Assembly (NCBI GenBank): GCA_027295245.1
Contig: JAPULF010000176.1
Coordinates: forward strand, 1 to 6,149
Length of the DNA stretch: 6,149 nt
DNA from: Planctomycetota bacterium
GTDB lineage: Bacteria > Planctomycetota > Phycisphaerae > UBA1845 > UTPLA1
Reading direction: 5' to 3'
Shown here: positions 1-5,836 of the stretch, piece after piece
Layout: each line of letters begins with the position of its first letter
How positions within the stretch are numbered: position 1 is the stretch's first letter
Translations under genes and position numbers: made by a program
The notes under the pieces: model-generated
Databases searched by the model: none
Told to the model about the DNA's origin: nothing
The model's input: only the letters and a program-made list of their open reading frames with translations

Positions 1-2769
1 CTGGTTGTAGACGTACTGCCTATCGTGGCCTTCGGGGTCGATCGTGCGGGTCATGTTGCCCACGCGGTCGTATTCGAAGGTGGTCGTCAGGTTCTCGCCC
101 CGGAAGTCGATGATCTGTGATTCCCGGTAGCCGAACTGGCGGCCGCCTTCGTAGTAGGTGAATCTGTCGCGCCGCCGGTGGCTGCTGCCGTTGTCGGGCA
201 GCGTGTGCGAGGTCATCTGGCCGAACTGGTTGTAGGTGAAGTCCTCGACGATGGAATCGATGCGGTGCTGCGTGTGCTCGCGATTTCCGAATCGATCGTA
301 GGTGTGCAGCGTCTCATTGCCGCGGCCGTCGACGTGACGCGTGATGAAGTTGGTGCCGCAGCAGCCGCCAAAACCGTGCTCGTACTCGAAATCCTCGCAA
401 ATCCGTGCCTGATCGCCGGGGGGGGTATGCGTGCCCGGCTCGCGGCAGTGCCGCAGCATGTTGCCCTGTGAACGGCGGTCGCTGTTGTCTTCGTCATAGA
501 CGAAGGTCTCGACGTTTCCGTTAGGGTGGGTAGTCTCAAGCGGCAGCGCGTCGTCGTTACGGATCCAGCGGGTCTCGAAGAAATCAGGGTCTGCGTTGCG
601 GAGCTTCGGAAAATCGGGCGTCGGCAAGTCTTCCGGGGTGGTGGGCTGGTCGGGATCCCAGCGGCCGGTGTACTCGCGCTGGATCACGGTGCGGTTGCCG
701 GCGTCGACCAGGGTCACCTTCACGTCGCCGACGCGGTCGTTCATGATGACCTGCGATATCGCGAAATTGTTTTCCGCGGAGGGCTCGACCGGCCCGTACA
801 CGAAGTCGATGATGTCGCCGGGGTCGCCGCGAACTTCGCGCGTGACGCGATCGAAACTGAATCCGCTGTCGCCGTAGGTGTTCGTGGCAAAGGTCTGGCC
901 TTTTGGATCGGTGATCGTCAGCAGATTGTGATTCAGCGCCTCGTCGGCGAAGCCCTTCGAGTAGGTGTAGACCGTGGTCTTGCCGTCTGGGAAGTTGTTG
1001 CCGGTGGGTGTGTCGTGGACCGCCGGCGTGGTTGCGGACTTGAGATCGCCGAACGATCCGCCCGCATCGCCCTCCTGGTAGTACTCGTAGCGCACCTGTC
1101 GTCGGTCAAAGAAGTCGGTGACGGACTCGATGAAGCCGTGGTCGTTATACGCGATCGTGATCTCGCGCGGGTTGCCCGGGGGGTTGTCGAGTGTGTCGTG
1201 GATCGTGACGAGCCTGCCCTGGCCGTCGTAGTCGAACGAGAGGGTGTTGCCGTTGCGACCGACAATCGCGCTGATCCTGCCCTGCCAGGGGCTGCCGTCA
1301 AACGGGTGGAAATCCCACCTGCCGGTGTCGGAGAAGGTCATCGTGTAGCTGCCGTTCTCCTTCTGCGAGAGGGTGCGGAAGGCCTCTTTGATGGTCCAGG
1401 TGCCATCGAGCTGAAGTAGATAAAGGTCGGTCCGGGCGTTGCCCTCAAGGACGGTGATGTTGGGACCGCTCTGCCGCAGGGAGATGTTGTAGGAGAAGTC
1501 CCAGCCGTTGCCCTGGACCGTGTCCAGGCCGAACCGGGAGCGGTACTTGCGGGCCCAGATGAAGTCCAGCCCGCGCCCCCTGATTCGCAGGTCCACGGCC
1601 CTTTCGAAGCATTCCCCAGAGAAGTAATAGACCGAGTTGCCTCCGTCGTCTTTCGTGCTGGTCTTTGTGCAGACGATGGTTTCAGAGGTGGCCGCCACGG
1701 TCCCGTCACAACAGCAGCAACGATTGGGGTTCGTGTTCTTTTGATCTTGGTTGAATACTGTGTTGTCGGCCTTGACGCCGAGCCACTGGAAACCGATACC
1801 GCTCCCGTGTCGACCCCAGCTGTCGTCGAACTGGACGATGAAGCTCGGCCCCCTGCCGAGGACCGGGCTCGCGGTGCCGTACTTCGTGCTCGAAATCCAG
1901 GTAATCTCGTCCTCATAGCCGCTCGGCTCGGTCACGGCCTCGAACGTGATCGGCTCACCTTCCGGCACGATGTTCCGCGAGGACGTATGGCTGGTGATTC
2001 TGACCCGATAGGTTTCGATCTGCACTTCTGCCGGGTTGTTCAGGGGGCCGGCCGAGACGTCGTGCCAGCCGACGTCGGCGTAGGAATGCACAGCCGGGCT
2101 GTGCAGCGCTCGCGCCGTGTTATCAAAACGCCACTCGATCAGCGGCTTGAACCCTGGGGGATCCACCGTTGCGTCGAAGTTCACTCGGCGGCGCACCGAC
2201 GTGCGGTAGCGCCCGTCACCAAGGTCCTTCAACTCGGCGACCGACGGAAACATGAAGTAATAGAACATCGTCTCTTCGTTGGTCGAATTCTGGTCGAGCT
2301 CGACCGGGTCGACCCAGACAGACAAGCTTAGCTCGATGCTCGCCGGCGCGATGTCCACAACATCAAGGTCGATCGAGTTTTGCCCGTCGACGCCGTCCGG
2401 CACGAGCACCTGGACGCGTATCAAATGGCTGCCGACCTCTCGCAGGGGACATTCGGCCACAGATCCCGACTCGTTGCGCAGCACTTCATAGGCACCGATC
2501 CACGTGATCTTCGCTTCGGGCGGAGCCGGCTGCCTGAACTGGACGATGTCGCCGAGCGGGATTGCGGTGGCCAACGGGGCGGGGTGCCAATCCGAAGTCA
2601 AACCAGGCACCGGGCCGATCATCATGCCAGAGATTCTCTCCGGCGCGATACCACTTGGCTCATCGGTATTCTGCTGCGCCTGGGTGGGGACGACGATTGC
2701 CCAAAACGTAAAGAGGATGATCGGAATTCCGACGAAGACGTCCGGCAGACTGTTCATTCGCTTCGACAT
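1..2769 (-). CDS. Secreted RHS/YD-repeat protein, N-terminal 923 residues (C-terminus outside window)
   Basis: The frame is open from the ATG at 2769 to position 1 with no stop, so the gene is cut by the window edge. Residues 1-31 form a signal peptide: a basic start, a hydrophobic core around FVGIPIILFTFWAIVV, and probable cleavage after TQA. Residues ~35-345 look like two or three beta-sandwich (Ig/PKD-like) modules, with phrases such as PLIEWRFDN and VPEGEPITFEAV. A four-cysteine run (351-354) sits in a linker. Residues ~387-410 carry the entry motif of the RHS core, VDLRIRGRGLDFIWARKYRS, like DUF6531-type domains. From ~504 on come YD repeats: LSFDYDGQGRLVTI, HTYDRFGNREH, FTYNQFGQMTS, FEYDRVGNMTRTIDPEG. 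In known RHS proteins such repeats build a hollow beta-shell that can enclose a C-terminal toxin or act as surface structure. The C-terminus is not visible here, so toxin or adhesin roles are open. The start is fixed by AAGGAGG five bases upstream. GC-rich third positions support the frame. Confidence 0.95.
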   Translation of the reverse strand, partial: MSKRMNSLPDVFVGIPIILFTFWAIVVPTQAQQNTDEPSGIAPERISGMMIGPVPGLTSDWHPAPLATAIPLGDIVQFRQPAPPEAKITWIGAYEVLRNESGSVAECPLREVGSHLIRVQVLVPDGVDGQNSIDLDVVDIAPASIELSLSVWVDPVELDQNSTNEETMFYYFMFPSVAELKDLGDGRYRTSVRRRVNFDATVDPPGFKPLIEWRFDNTARALHSPAVHSYADVGWHDVSAGPLNNPAEVQIETYRVRITSHTSSRNIVPEGEPITFEAVTEPSGYEDEITWISSTKYGTASPVLGRGPSFIVQFDDSWGRHGSGIGFQWLGVKADNTVFNQDQKNTNPNRCCCCDGTVAATSETIVCTKTSTKDDGGNSVYYFSGECFERAVDLRIRGRGLDFIWARKYRSRFGLDTVQGNGWDFSYNISLRQSGPNITVLEGNARTDLYLLQLDGTWTIKEAFRTLSQKENGSYTMTFSDTGRWDFHPFDGSPWQGRISAIVGRNGNTLSFDYDGQGRLVTIHDTLDNPPGNPREITIAYNDHGFIESVTDFFDRRQVRYEYYQEGDAGGSFGDLKSATTPAVHDTPTGNNFPDGKTTVYTYSKGFADEALNHNLLTITDPKGQTFATNTYGDSGFSFDRVTREVRGDPGDIIDFVYGPVEPSAENNFAISQVIMNDRVGDVKVTLVDAGNRTVIQREYTGRWDPDQPTTPEDLPTPDFPKLRNADPDFFETRWIRNDDALPLETTHPNGNVETFVYDEDNSDRRSQGNMLRHCREPGTHTPPGDQARICEDFEYEHGFGGCCGTNFITRHVDGRGNETLHTYDRFGNREHTQHRIDSIVEDFTYNQFGQMTSHTLPDNGSSHRRRDRFTYYEGGRQFGYRESQIIDFRGENLTTTFEYDRVGNMTRTIDPEGHDRQYVYNQ

Positions 2770-2996
2770 GTTTGCCTCCTTCGGGTTGATGGGCGAACGC
2801 TTTCGCTTTCTTTTGACGTGCATTCGTCACCACGGTCGTTTGTCCAGCCCGAGTCCGTGCGCAGAGGCCATCGGACATGCGATGAGCCGACATCGTTCAC
2901 AGAAAGATCGACCTGCTCCGTTACGTCCCACGACAGGCCGTCGAACTGCCATTCCGTGAGCGGTTCGCCGTGGACCGACGGGATGTAGTCGGCCAT
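2754..2996 (-). CDS. Short ORF beginning MADYIP; leader gene or remnant of a decayed gene
   Basis: This is an 80-codon frame starting MADYIPSVHGEPLTEWQ and ending 16 bases inside the YD-repeat gene. AAAGGAG (3008-3014) precedes the ATG by 11 bases, which is a long but usable spacing. The first ~29 codons almost all end in G or C, as expected for a real gene here; the later codons lose this bias and the C-terminus becomes arginine- and serine-rich without pattern. The 'DYIP...W' opening resembles, from memory, the N-terminus of a family of bacterial proteins that begin M-x-DYIP and continue with a W-x-x-x-F segment. That continuation is not clear here, so the tail may be out of frame or degraded. 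No function can be given. It lies between the putative promoter at 3075-3102 and the YD-repeat gene, so it would be the first gene of that transcript if expressed. Confidence 0.35.
   Translation of the reverse strand: MADYIPSVHGEPLTEWQFDGLSWDVTEQVDLSVNDVGSSHVRWPLRTDSGWTNDRGDECTSKESESVRPSTRRRQTCRSE
2775..2781 (-). promoter_or_regulatory. Strong ribosome binding site of the YD-repeat gene
   Basis: Read on the minus strand, AAGGAGG lies five bases (CAAAC) before the ATG at 2769. It is a near-perfect Shine-Dalgarno match and selects this start over the second in-frame ATG at 2757. It lies inside the last codons of the overlapping short ORF 2754-2996, so translational coupling is possible. Confidence 0.8.
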
Positions 2997-3040
2997 CTGA
3001 GGTCGTGCTCCTTTCGCCGAGGACATACAAGCGCCGCCCG

Positions 3041-3058
3041 AGCGCCCCCCGAGGCGCT
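3041..3058 (-). other. Small GC hairpin in the 5' leader of the minus-strand transcript
   Basis: A perfect 6-bp stem (AGCGCC / GGCGCT) with a 6-base loop lies just downstream of the predicted transcription start (~3068) and upstream of the ribosome binding site at 3008-3014. No T run follows, so it is not an intrinsic terminator. It could protect the transcript's 5' end or be chance in GC-rich DNA. Confidence 0.25.
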
Positions 3059-3074
3059 GGCCCGTCCCGTTCAG

Positions 3075-3102
3075 ATTATGCCGGGGCGACGCCAGACCGC
3101 AA
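3075..3102 (-). promoter_or_regulatory. Candidate sigma-70-type promoter for the MADYIP ORF and YD-repeat gene
   Basis: On the minus strand a TTGCGG -35-like box (3097-3102) is followed after 16 bases by CATAAT (3075-3080), a five-of-six match to the -10 consensus. Transcription would begin near 3068, leaving a leader of about 72 bases before the ATG at 2996. The -10 box is convincing in this GC-rich context; the -35 box is weak. Confidence 0.4.
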
Positions 3103-3189
3103 TCGGGCAAAAGCACTATAGCCCGAATATTTCAGTGGGCCGTCGAACGGCGCGCGCTCTGATCGAGCTGGCACGGGGCGACGATCAGT

Positions 3190-3218
3190 AACAGCGGTGG
3201 AACAGCGGACGGAAGCGG
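3190..3218 (+). repeat. Phased AGCGG direct repeats upstream of the plus-strand gene cluster
   Basis: AACAGCGG occurs exactly twice (3190-3197 and 3201-3208), 11 bases apart, and a third partial copy (GAAGCGG) ends at 3218. The AGCGG cores start at 3193, 3204 and 3214, about one helical turn apart, and they cover the -35 region of the TACAAT box at 3220. This arrangement would suit binding of a dimeric or tandem regulator on one DNA face. Short repeats can also arise by chance. Confidence 0.35.
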
Positions 3219-3219
3219 T

Positions 3220-3225
3220 TACAAT
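3220..3225 (+). promoter_or_regulatory. Candidate -10 box (TACAAT) for the plus-strand cluster
   Basis: TACAAT matches five of six consensus -10 bases. No good -35 box is present 16-18 bases upstream; the AGCGG repeats occupy that space. The expected start point, about 3232-3233, falls almost on the ATG at 3234, so the transcript could be nearly leaderless. Confidence 0.35.
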
Positions 3226-3237
3226 CCTGTGCGATGA

Positions 3238-3381
3238 GTGATCAGGGACGAGAATTGGGGGGTCGCTTCGGGCAGGGCAACCCGTACCGTTTCTCGGTGG
3301 GCCAAACCGGGTATGGGCGCACTGCTTCTACTTGTGGGCGTGATCGTCTACGTTGCGGTTCGCAAGCTGAGACGCTCATGA
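3238..3381 (+). CDS. Possible short C-terminally anchored membrane protein
   Basis: Starting from GTG 3238 this frame gives 47 residues; a shorter version starts at ATG 3313. The C-terminal half, MGALLLLVGVIVYVAVRKLR, is a textbook single transmembrane helix followed by positive residues that would stay in the cytoplasm. The stop codon overlaps the next gene's start as ATGA (3378-3381), a common sign of translational coupling. Neither start has a visible Shine-Dalgarno sequence. The ATG at 3234 lies in the frame of the downstream zinc-ribbon gene rather than this one, so an ancestral gene might have read from 3234 and shifted by one base near 3312. The helix strongly suggests that this frame was or is coding, but the N-terminus is uncertain. 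Confidence 0.35.
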   Translation: MIRDENWGVASGRATRTVSRWAKPGMGALLLLVGVIVYVAVRKLRRS

Positions 3382-3824
3382 GACGCCGCTCCCGACTGCT
3401 GCGGGTTGCGAAGTGGGGCGGGGTGGTGGTGTGCGTATTGCTCGCGGGGGCGTGGCTAGCGAGCTTGCGCTGGTCGGGGGCATATGTCGTGTCGAACACA
3501 TCCCGAACGCAGGTCGTCGGGATTGGTGCCGGTGCGATTCATTATCAGTTCCTGAGATTCAGAGTGCTCGGTCTTGCAGATGGCTGGAGGCCAGAGCGAA
3601 CTACTTCCGCGATTTGGTGGCCCGATTATCGTGCCGCACCCATGCCCGGCTTCATGCTCTCAATTCCGCTCTGGATGCCTCTTGTTACCACCGTGCTCCT
3701 GGCGGCGAGTTGCGTCCTGCTCGACCGCCCTTTGCCCGGCCACTGCCCCTGCGGCTACAACCTTCGCGGCAACGAGAGCGGGACGTGTCCGGAGTGCGGG
3801 CAGTCTGCGACTTACGCCGTATGA
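3378..3824 (+). CDS. Small two-helix membrane protein with C-terminal zinc ribbon
   Basis: The protein has 148 residues from ATG 3378. A basic start (MRRRSRLLR) leads into helix one (~13-30). A ~60-residue segment rich in W, R and G follows (~31-92), then helix two (~93-114) and a cytoplasmic tail with C123, C125, C137 and C140 in HCPCGYNLRGNESGTCPECG. Small planctomycete membrane proteins with two helices and a terminal CGYxLRG..CPECG zinc ribbon are very common; their function is unknown. Here the first knuckle is CPC rather than the usual CPxC. The frame is open upstream to ATG 3234, which would add 48 residues. I chose 3378 because the basic-plus-hydrophobic start is typical and it overlaps the preceding stop as ATGA. 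The Shine-Dalgarno signal is weak, in line with coupled translation. Membrane location and zinc binding are inferred from motifs. Confidence 0.8.
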   Translation: MRRRSRLLRVAKWGGVVVCVLLAGAWLASLRWSGAYVVSNTSRTQVVGIGAGAIHYQFLRFRVLGLADGWRPERTTSAIWWPDYRAAPMPGFMLSIPLWMPLVTTVLLAASCVLLDRPLPGHCPCGYNLRGNESGTCPECGQSATYAV

Positions 3825-3958
3825 GGCGGCATGACCATGACAGGTATCGAGGCGGCTTCCGTTCTATGTGCCTTGTGGCTCCAGGCAACGAGCAATAGCA
3901 TCCGATGAGAAGCGAGCTATTAAATCCAAGAAGACCTATCCACGACAAGGAGCGCGAC
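3825..3958 (+). other. Intergenic spacer between zinc-ribbon gene and repeat-protein gene
   Basis: This 134-base spacer has no clear terminator or promoter. It contains a 25-codon ORF (3831-3908, starting MTMTGIEAASV) and an ATG at 3905 in frame with the next gene, but neither has good coding support. The last part carries the ribosome binding site of the gene starting at 3959. Read-through from the upstream gene is plausible. Confidence 0.5.
3947..3952 (+). promoter_or_regulatory. Ribosome binding site that fixes the start at 3959
   Basis: AAGGAG is followed by six bases (CGCGAC) and then ATG 3959. The alternative in-frame ATG at 3905 has no comparable signal, so the shorter protein is preferred. 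Confidence 0.7.
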
Positions 3959-4735
3959 ATGACCGGCAACCAGGATCGAGACTCGGATCACGATCATCTC
4001 AGACGCTTGACCCGCCAGATCCACACCCTGCGAATGTATTGTGTCGGATTGACAATGCTCATCATCGGTGGACTCGTTGTCGGGTTCGCCAGCAAAGCCC
4101 AGGAACCTGACGTGCTGCGACTGAAGGGGATCATCATCGAGGATGATCAGGGCCGGGAGAGAATTCTGATCGGAGCGCCGATTCCCCACGCTGACCATCG
4201 GGTGCGAACCGACTTCGACAAGGCGGTCAAGCAGTGGGGCAAGCGCTTTCCCAACATGGACTGGTTCAAGAAACTCAACCACAGCAGCTACGGCATGCTC
4301 ATACTCGATGAGAACGGCATCGACCGTGTGGGCATTGGCTCTCCTACGCCCGATCCGAATATTGGACGCCGTATCGGGCCGTCTCACGGCATCGTCATCA
4401 ACGACGAACAAGGATTCGAACGGAGCGGCTACGGTTACATACCCGACCACTCGGTCGGACTCGGATTGGACCACCGCTCCGGCGAAGGGATGAACCTATT
4501 TATCATGAAAGACGGCACCAACGGAATACTCATACGAGATAAGGGCGGCTTGCCGTTATCTTTCATCGGGCATGCACCGGCGAAGAGCTTTCTGAACAAG
4601 ACGGACACTCCGGTTCAGGGATTGTCGCTCACGGCCAAGAATGGAGCTAAAGCCTTCTTCAACGCCGCCACTAACCCGCCCTCAATCGAGTTGCTCAGCG
4701 AGAGCGGCGAACCAGTTGGCAAGCTTCCCGAGTAA
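3959..4735 (+). CDS. Membrane-anchored protein with internal ~20-residue G-I-x-I-x-D repeats, function unknown
   Basis: The product has 258 residues. A charged N-terminus (1-26, rich in D, H and R) precedes one transmembrane helix (~27-44, CVGLTMLIIGGLVVGFAS), so the rest probably lies outside the cytoplasm. The body contains repeated units: GIIIEDDQGRERILIGAPIP (57-76), GMLILDENGIDRVGIGSPTP (112-131), GIVINDEQGFERSGYGYIPD (144-163), and weaker copies at ~189-204 and ~221-236. The shared pattern is G, hydrophobic, I, x, D, x, x/N, G, x, E/D, R, then a small hydrophobic strand. This suggests strand-turn-strand units, perhaps a beta-solenoid or propeller-like fold. I recall similar 'EDxxGRxRILIGAP' hypothetical proteins in other bacteria, but I know no function. 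No catalytic motif is evident. Third-position GC appears lower than in the neighbouring genes. It may be co-transcribed with the upstream zinc-ribbon gene. Confidence 0.85.
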   Translation: MTGNQDRDSDHDHLRRLTRQIHTLRMYCVGLTMLIIGGLVVGFASKAQEPDVLRLKGIIIEDDQGRERILIGAPIPHADHRVRTDFDKAVKQWGKRFPNMDWFKKLNHSSYGMLILDENGIDRVGIGSPTPDPNIGRRIGPSHGIVINDEQGFERSGYGYIPDHSVGLGLDHRSGEGMNLFIMKDGTNGILIRDKGGLPLSFIGHAPAKSFLNKTDTPVQGLSLTAKNGAKAFFNAATNPPSIELLSESGEPVGKLPE

Positions 4736-4753
4736 GCAGTCGTGATCTCACAA

Positions 4754-4771
4754 ATCCCAGTTAGCTGGGAT
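4754..4771. terminator. Short hairpin between convergent genes, possible bidirectional terminator
   Basis: ATCCCAG (4754-4760), loop TTAG, then CTGGGAT (4765-4771) form a perfect 7-bp stem. It starts 18 bases after the stop of the repeat-protein gene and lies 110 bases beyond the stop of the opposing lipoprotein gene. The flank is AT-rich on the plus side and TTTG on the minus side, but there is no proper U tract, so termination strength is doubtful. Confidence 0.4.
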
Positions 4772-4881
4772 AATTACATATCGATTCGCCATTGGTACCA
4801 CAGCCAGAGTCGCCGTGCCGATGGACCGTGGGCCGTCGTGCGGTTCGATCAAGTTACTGATCGCGTGCATGGTCAGCATTG

Positions 4882-5742
4882 TTAGGCATCCGATCCGTCA
4901 TCGTCCGTCGAGTCGTCGCCGTCGGCCTCTTCGGCGTACTCTTCATCTTTGTCGGACTCGACTTCGGTCACGCTCATGGCCAGCGACGGGCTGAAGTGAA
5001 ACTCACGGATTTCGCTGGCGTCGCTATACGGGCCGGCCGGGACCGGCTTGAAAGCCTTTTCGAGATCGACGTCGAGCAGCAGCGTGGTTTCCGCGTCGCC
5101 CTCGACTTGGAACTGGAAGTGCAGCTTGATGCCGCTGGTGTCGCCGCTGGGGACGCGGAGATCAAAGTCGCGTCCGTCGGTCAGCAGGATGCTGCCGCCG
5201 CTGACGTGGATGCGCATTTGCGTGTATTTGCCGGCCGGCAGCTCGGCGTCGGCCAGGAAATCGGTCTTGCCGTCGCGCAGGTCGAGCAGATCAAACGTCT
5301 GGCCGTCTTGGTCGTCGTAGATCAGAATCCAGGGGCTGTCGGACTCGTCAACGTCGGTGTCTTGCAGCCCTTCGTCGTTATCCGAATCATCGTCGTCGGC
5401 TTCCGACGTGCTGTGAGGCGATTTGGCCGCGGCCTCATCCCCCTTGGCGTCGGCATCTTCGGATGCGTCGTCAGCGGCGGGAGTCTGGCGGTCGTCATCC
5501 CCGCCCTCCTCTTCGACGACCGCGCCGTCGCCGGCGTAATGCACTTCGACGCGCGTGATGGTCACGAGGGCTTCCTCGACCAGGTCAAATGGGAACGGTG
5601 CGTCGGTGATCAACACCTTCAGCCGCCCGGAAACCGGGTCGCCGTTCGGCAGCACGCCGATCGGAGAACCGCATCCAACCGCAATCATCACCCCCGCCAG
5701 CGCGGCGAGCATACCCAGACGTAGTTTGCGATTGCGCTGCAT
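4882..5742 (-). CDS. DUF4382 lipoprotein with a long acidic insert
   Basis: The protein has 286 residues. A lipoprotein signal (MQRNRKLRLG, then a hydrophobic stretch) ends at IAVGC, with C24 the likely lipidated residue. G25 follows, with no inner-membrane retention Asp, which suggests the outer membrane or surface. The rest fits the DUF4382 family: SGRLKVLITDAPFPFD (38-53), ITRVEVH (62-68), TFDLLDL (149-155), LPAGKYTQMRI (168-178), VPSGDTSGIKL (197-207) and LLLDVDLEKAF (221-231). DUF4382 has no defined biochemical function. Between strands two and three, where the family usually has a short loop, lies a ~65-residue insert (72-136) made mostly of D, E, A, S and G. The C-terminal ~25 residues are also very acidic. 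Such segments may bind calcium or be disordered linkers; this is inference. The gene is convergent with the repeat-protein gene and divergent from the gene at 6085. AGAGAGG seven bases upstream supports the start. Confidence 0.93.
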   Translation of the reverse strand: MQRNRKLRLGMLAALAGVMIAVGCGSPIGVLPNGDPVSGRLKVLITDAPFPFDLVEEALVTITRVEVHYAGDGAVVEEEGGDDDRQTPAADDASEDADAKGDEAAAKSPHSTSEADDDDSDNDEGLQDTDVDESDSPWILIYDDQDGQTFDLLDLRDGKTDFLADAELPAGKYTQMRIHVSGGSILLTDGRDFDLRVPSGDTSGIKLHFQFQVEGDAETTLLLDVDLEKAFKPVPAGPYSDASEIREFHFSPSLAMSVTEVESDKDEEYAEEADGDDSTDDDGSDA

Positions 5743-5749
5743 GACATAA

Positions 5750-5756
5750 CCTCTCT
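5750..5756 (-). promoter_or_regulatory. Ribosome binding site of the DUF4382 lipoprotein gene
   Basis: On the minus strand AGAGAGG lies seven bases before the ATG at 5742, a good partial match to the Shine-Dalgarno consensus. It supports this start. Confidence 0.65.
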
Positions 5757-5836
5757 GTGTTCGCGGTACGGGTTCTCTTTCCGTTGCCTACGTATGCCGG
5801 GCGGGCCGCTGCGCAAGGGTTGCGGGACGCCAGTAA

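Noticed and set aside
526..1419. 297-codon plus-strand ORF, and similar plus-strand ORFs at 178-471, 1741-2331 and 2380-2988
   Set aside because: They lie antisense to the YD-repeat gene, whose frame has clear motifs. The antisense proteins are low in structure, and high GC at third positions removes stops in these frames.
1338..1916. Minus-strand 192-codon ORF, with others at 213-539 and 933-1301
   Set aside because: They are out-of-frame readings of the YD-repeat gene, giving S/T/R-rich nonsense sequence while the real frame reads continuously.
1..2769. YD repeats considered as a DNA tandem repeat or CRISPR-like array
   Set aside because: The repeats are protein-level and divergent in DNA, with no regular spacing or identical units.
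3413..3898. 161-codon plus-strand ORF overlapping the zinc-ribbon gene
   Set aside because: It is in another frame of the zinc-ribbon gene; it lacks helices and the product looks random.
3831..3908. 25-codon ORF beginning MTMTGIEAASV after the zinc-ribbon gene
   Set aside because: GAGG precedes it, but it is too short and without motif to distinguish from chance.
3920..4474. 184-codon minus-strand ORF
   Set aside because: It is antisense to the repeat-protein gene, which has a clean start, a membrane helix and internal repeats.
4879..5724. 281-codon plus-strand ORF
   Set aside because: It is antisense to the DUF4382 lipoprotein gene, which has a lipobox, family motifs and a ribosome binding site. 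The antisense product is V/A/G/R-rich with no recognisable motif.
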